This document shows, piece by piece, positions 12,675 to 12,725 of a DNA stretch of 12,725 nucleotides. Location: assembly GCA_900542045.1 (NCBI GenBank), contig UQMI01000073.1, forward strand, positions 1-12,725, in the 5' to 3' direction. The stretch's first letter is position 1. Every line of letters begins with the position of its first letter. Origin of the DNA: an uncultured Blautia sp. (GTDB lineage: Bacteria > Bacillota > Clostridia > Lachnospirales > Lachnospiraceae). The notes under the pieces were generated by a model. The model did not search any database. It was given only the letters and a program-made list of their open reading frames with translations, and had not been told where the DNA came from. The position numbers and the translations under genes are program-made.

Positions 12675-12725
12675 CTCCCCCTGTTGGACTCGAACCAACG
12701 ACACTGCGGTTAACAGCCGCATGCT
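12675..12725 (-). tRNA. tRNA-Asn (anticodon GUU), 3' part only
   Basis: The last 51 nt of a minus-strand tRNA; about 23 nt of the 5' end lie beyond the window. The anticodon stem TGCGG/CCGCA carries the loop CTGTTAA with anticodon GTT. The T arm is GTTGG-TTCGAGT-CCAAC. The 3' acceptor strand AGGGGGA is followed by discriminator G. CCA is not encoded. An intrinsic terminator follows directly, so this is the end of a tRNA unit. Confidence 0.93.

Overview
The window looks like chromosomal DNA from a Gram-positive Clostridia member, most probably a Lachnospiraceae gut bacterium. This is inferred from the moderate GC content, the strong AGGAGG-type ribosome binding sites, and the protein families: a ferredoxin-tailed aldo/keto reductase, a DUF368 protein, a Ktr/Trk system, a PiT/DUF47 pair and GT4 glycolipid-type glycosyltransferases. 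The genus cannot be fixed from sequence alone. Almost everything is on the minus strand except a galactokinase-family gene.

Region 1 (1-3660). A minus-strand AraC-type regulator (GTG start at 2066) is followed 69 bp later by an aldo/keto reductase with a C-terminal four-cysteine Fe-S motif; the reductase runs off the left edge. Facing away from the regulator is a GHMP kinase of the galactokinase family (2265-3521). Its sugar-binding motif differs from classical GalK. The two transcription units share a 198-bp intergenic region in which a symmetric ATTATAAT can serve as a -10 box in both directions. Three hairpins in a row, the last a good intrinsic terminator, separate the kinase from the convergent operon.

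Region 2 (3658-9781). One compact minus-strand gene train reads, in transcription order: an unrecognised 149-aa membrane protein with its own TTGACA-17-TACTTT promoter, the KtrB/TrkH K+ channel subunit, the KtrA/TrkA RCK subunit, a PiT phosphate permease, its DUF47 (PhoU-like) partner, a DUF368 protein (the PopT undecaprenyl-phosphate translocase family) and a YjdF/DUF2238-like membrane protein. Gaps are mostly 13-66 bp, so K+ uptake, phosphate uptake and lipid-carrier recycling are probably co-expressed.

Region 3 (9851-10224). tRNA-Glu(UUC) and tRNA-Cys(GCA) form a minus-strand tRNA unit. It has a TTGCCA-17-TAATAT promoter, three phased A-tracts upstream in the UP-element position, and a strong intrinsic terminator.

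Region 4 (10231-12272). This is a decaying glycolipid-type locus. A GT4 glycosyltransferase is broken by two single-base losses, one of them at a perfect A_AAA_AAC slippery heptamer. An intact VTT/TVP38 (DedA superfamily) membrane protein overlaps its end. Next come the first 33 codons of a second GT4 enzyme, fused out of frame to a hydrophobic remnant.

Region 5 (12279-12725). A 396-bp intergenic stretch carries two copies of an approximately 45-bp hairpin repeat, two minus-strand intrinsic terminators, and an 18-codon Met-rich small ORF lying over one of those terminators. The window ends inside tRNA-Asn(GUU). The decaying glycosyltransferase locus therefore sits between two tRNA units.
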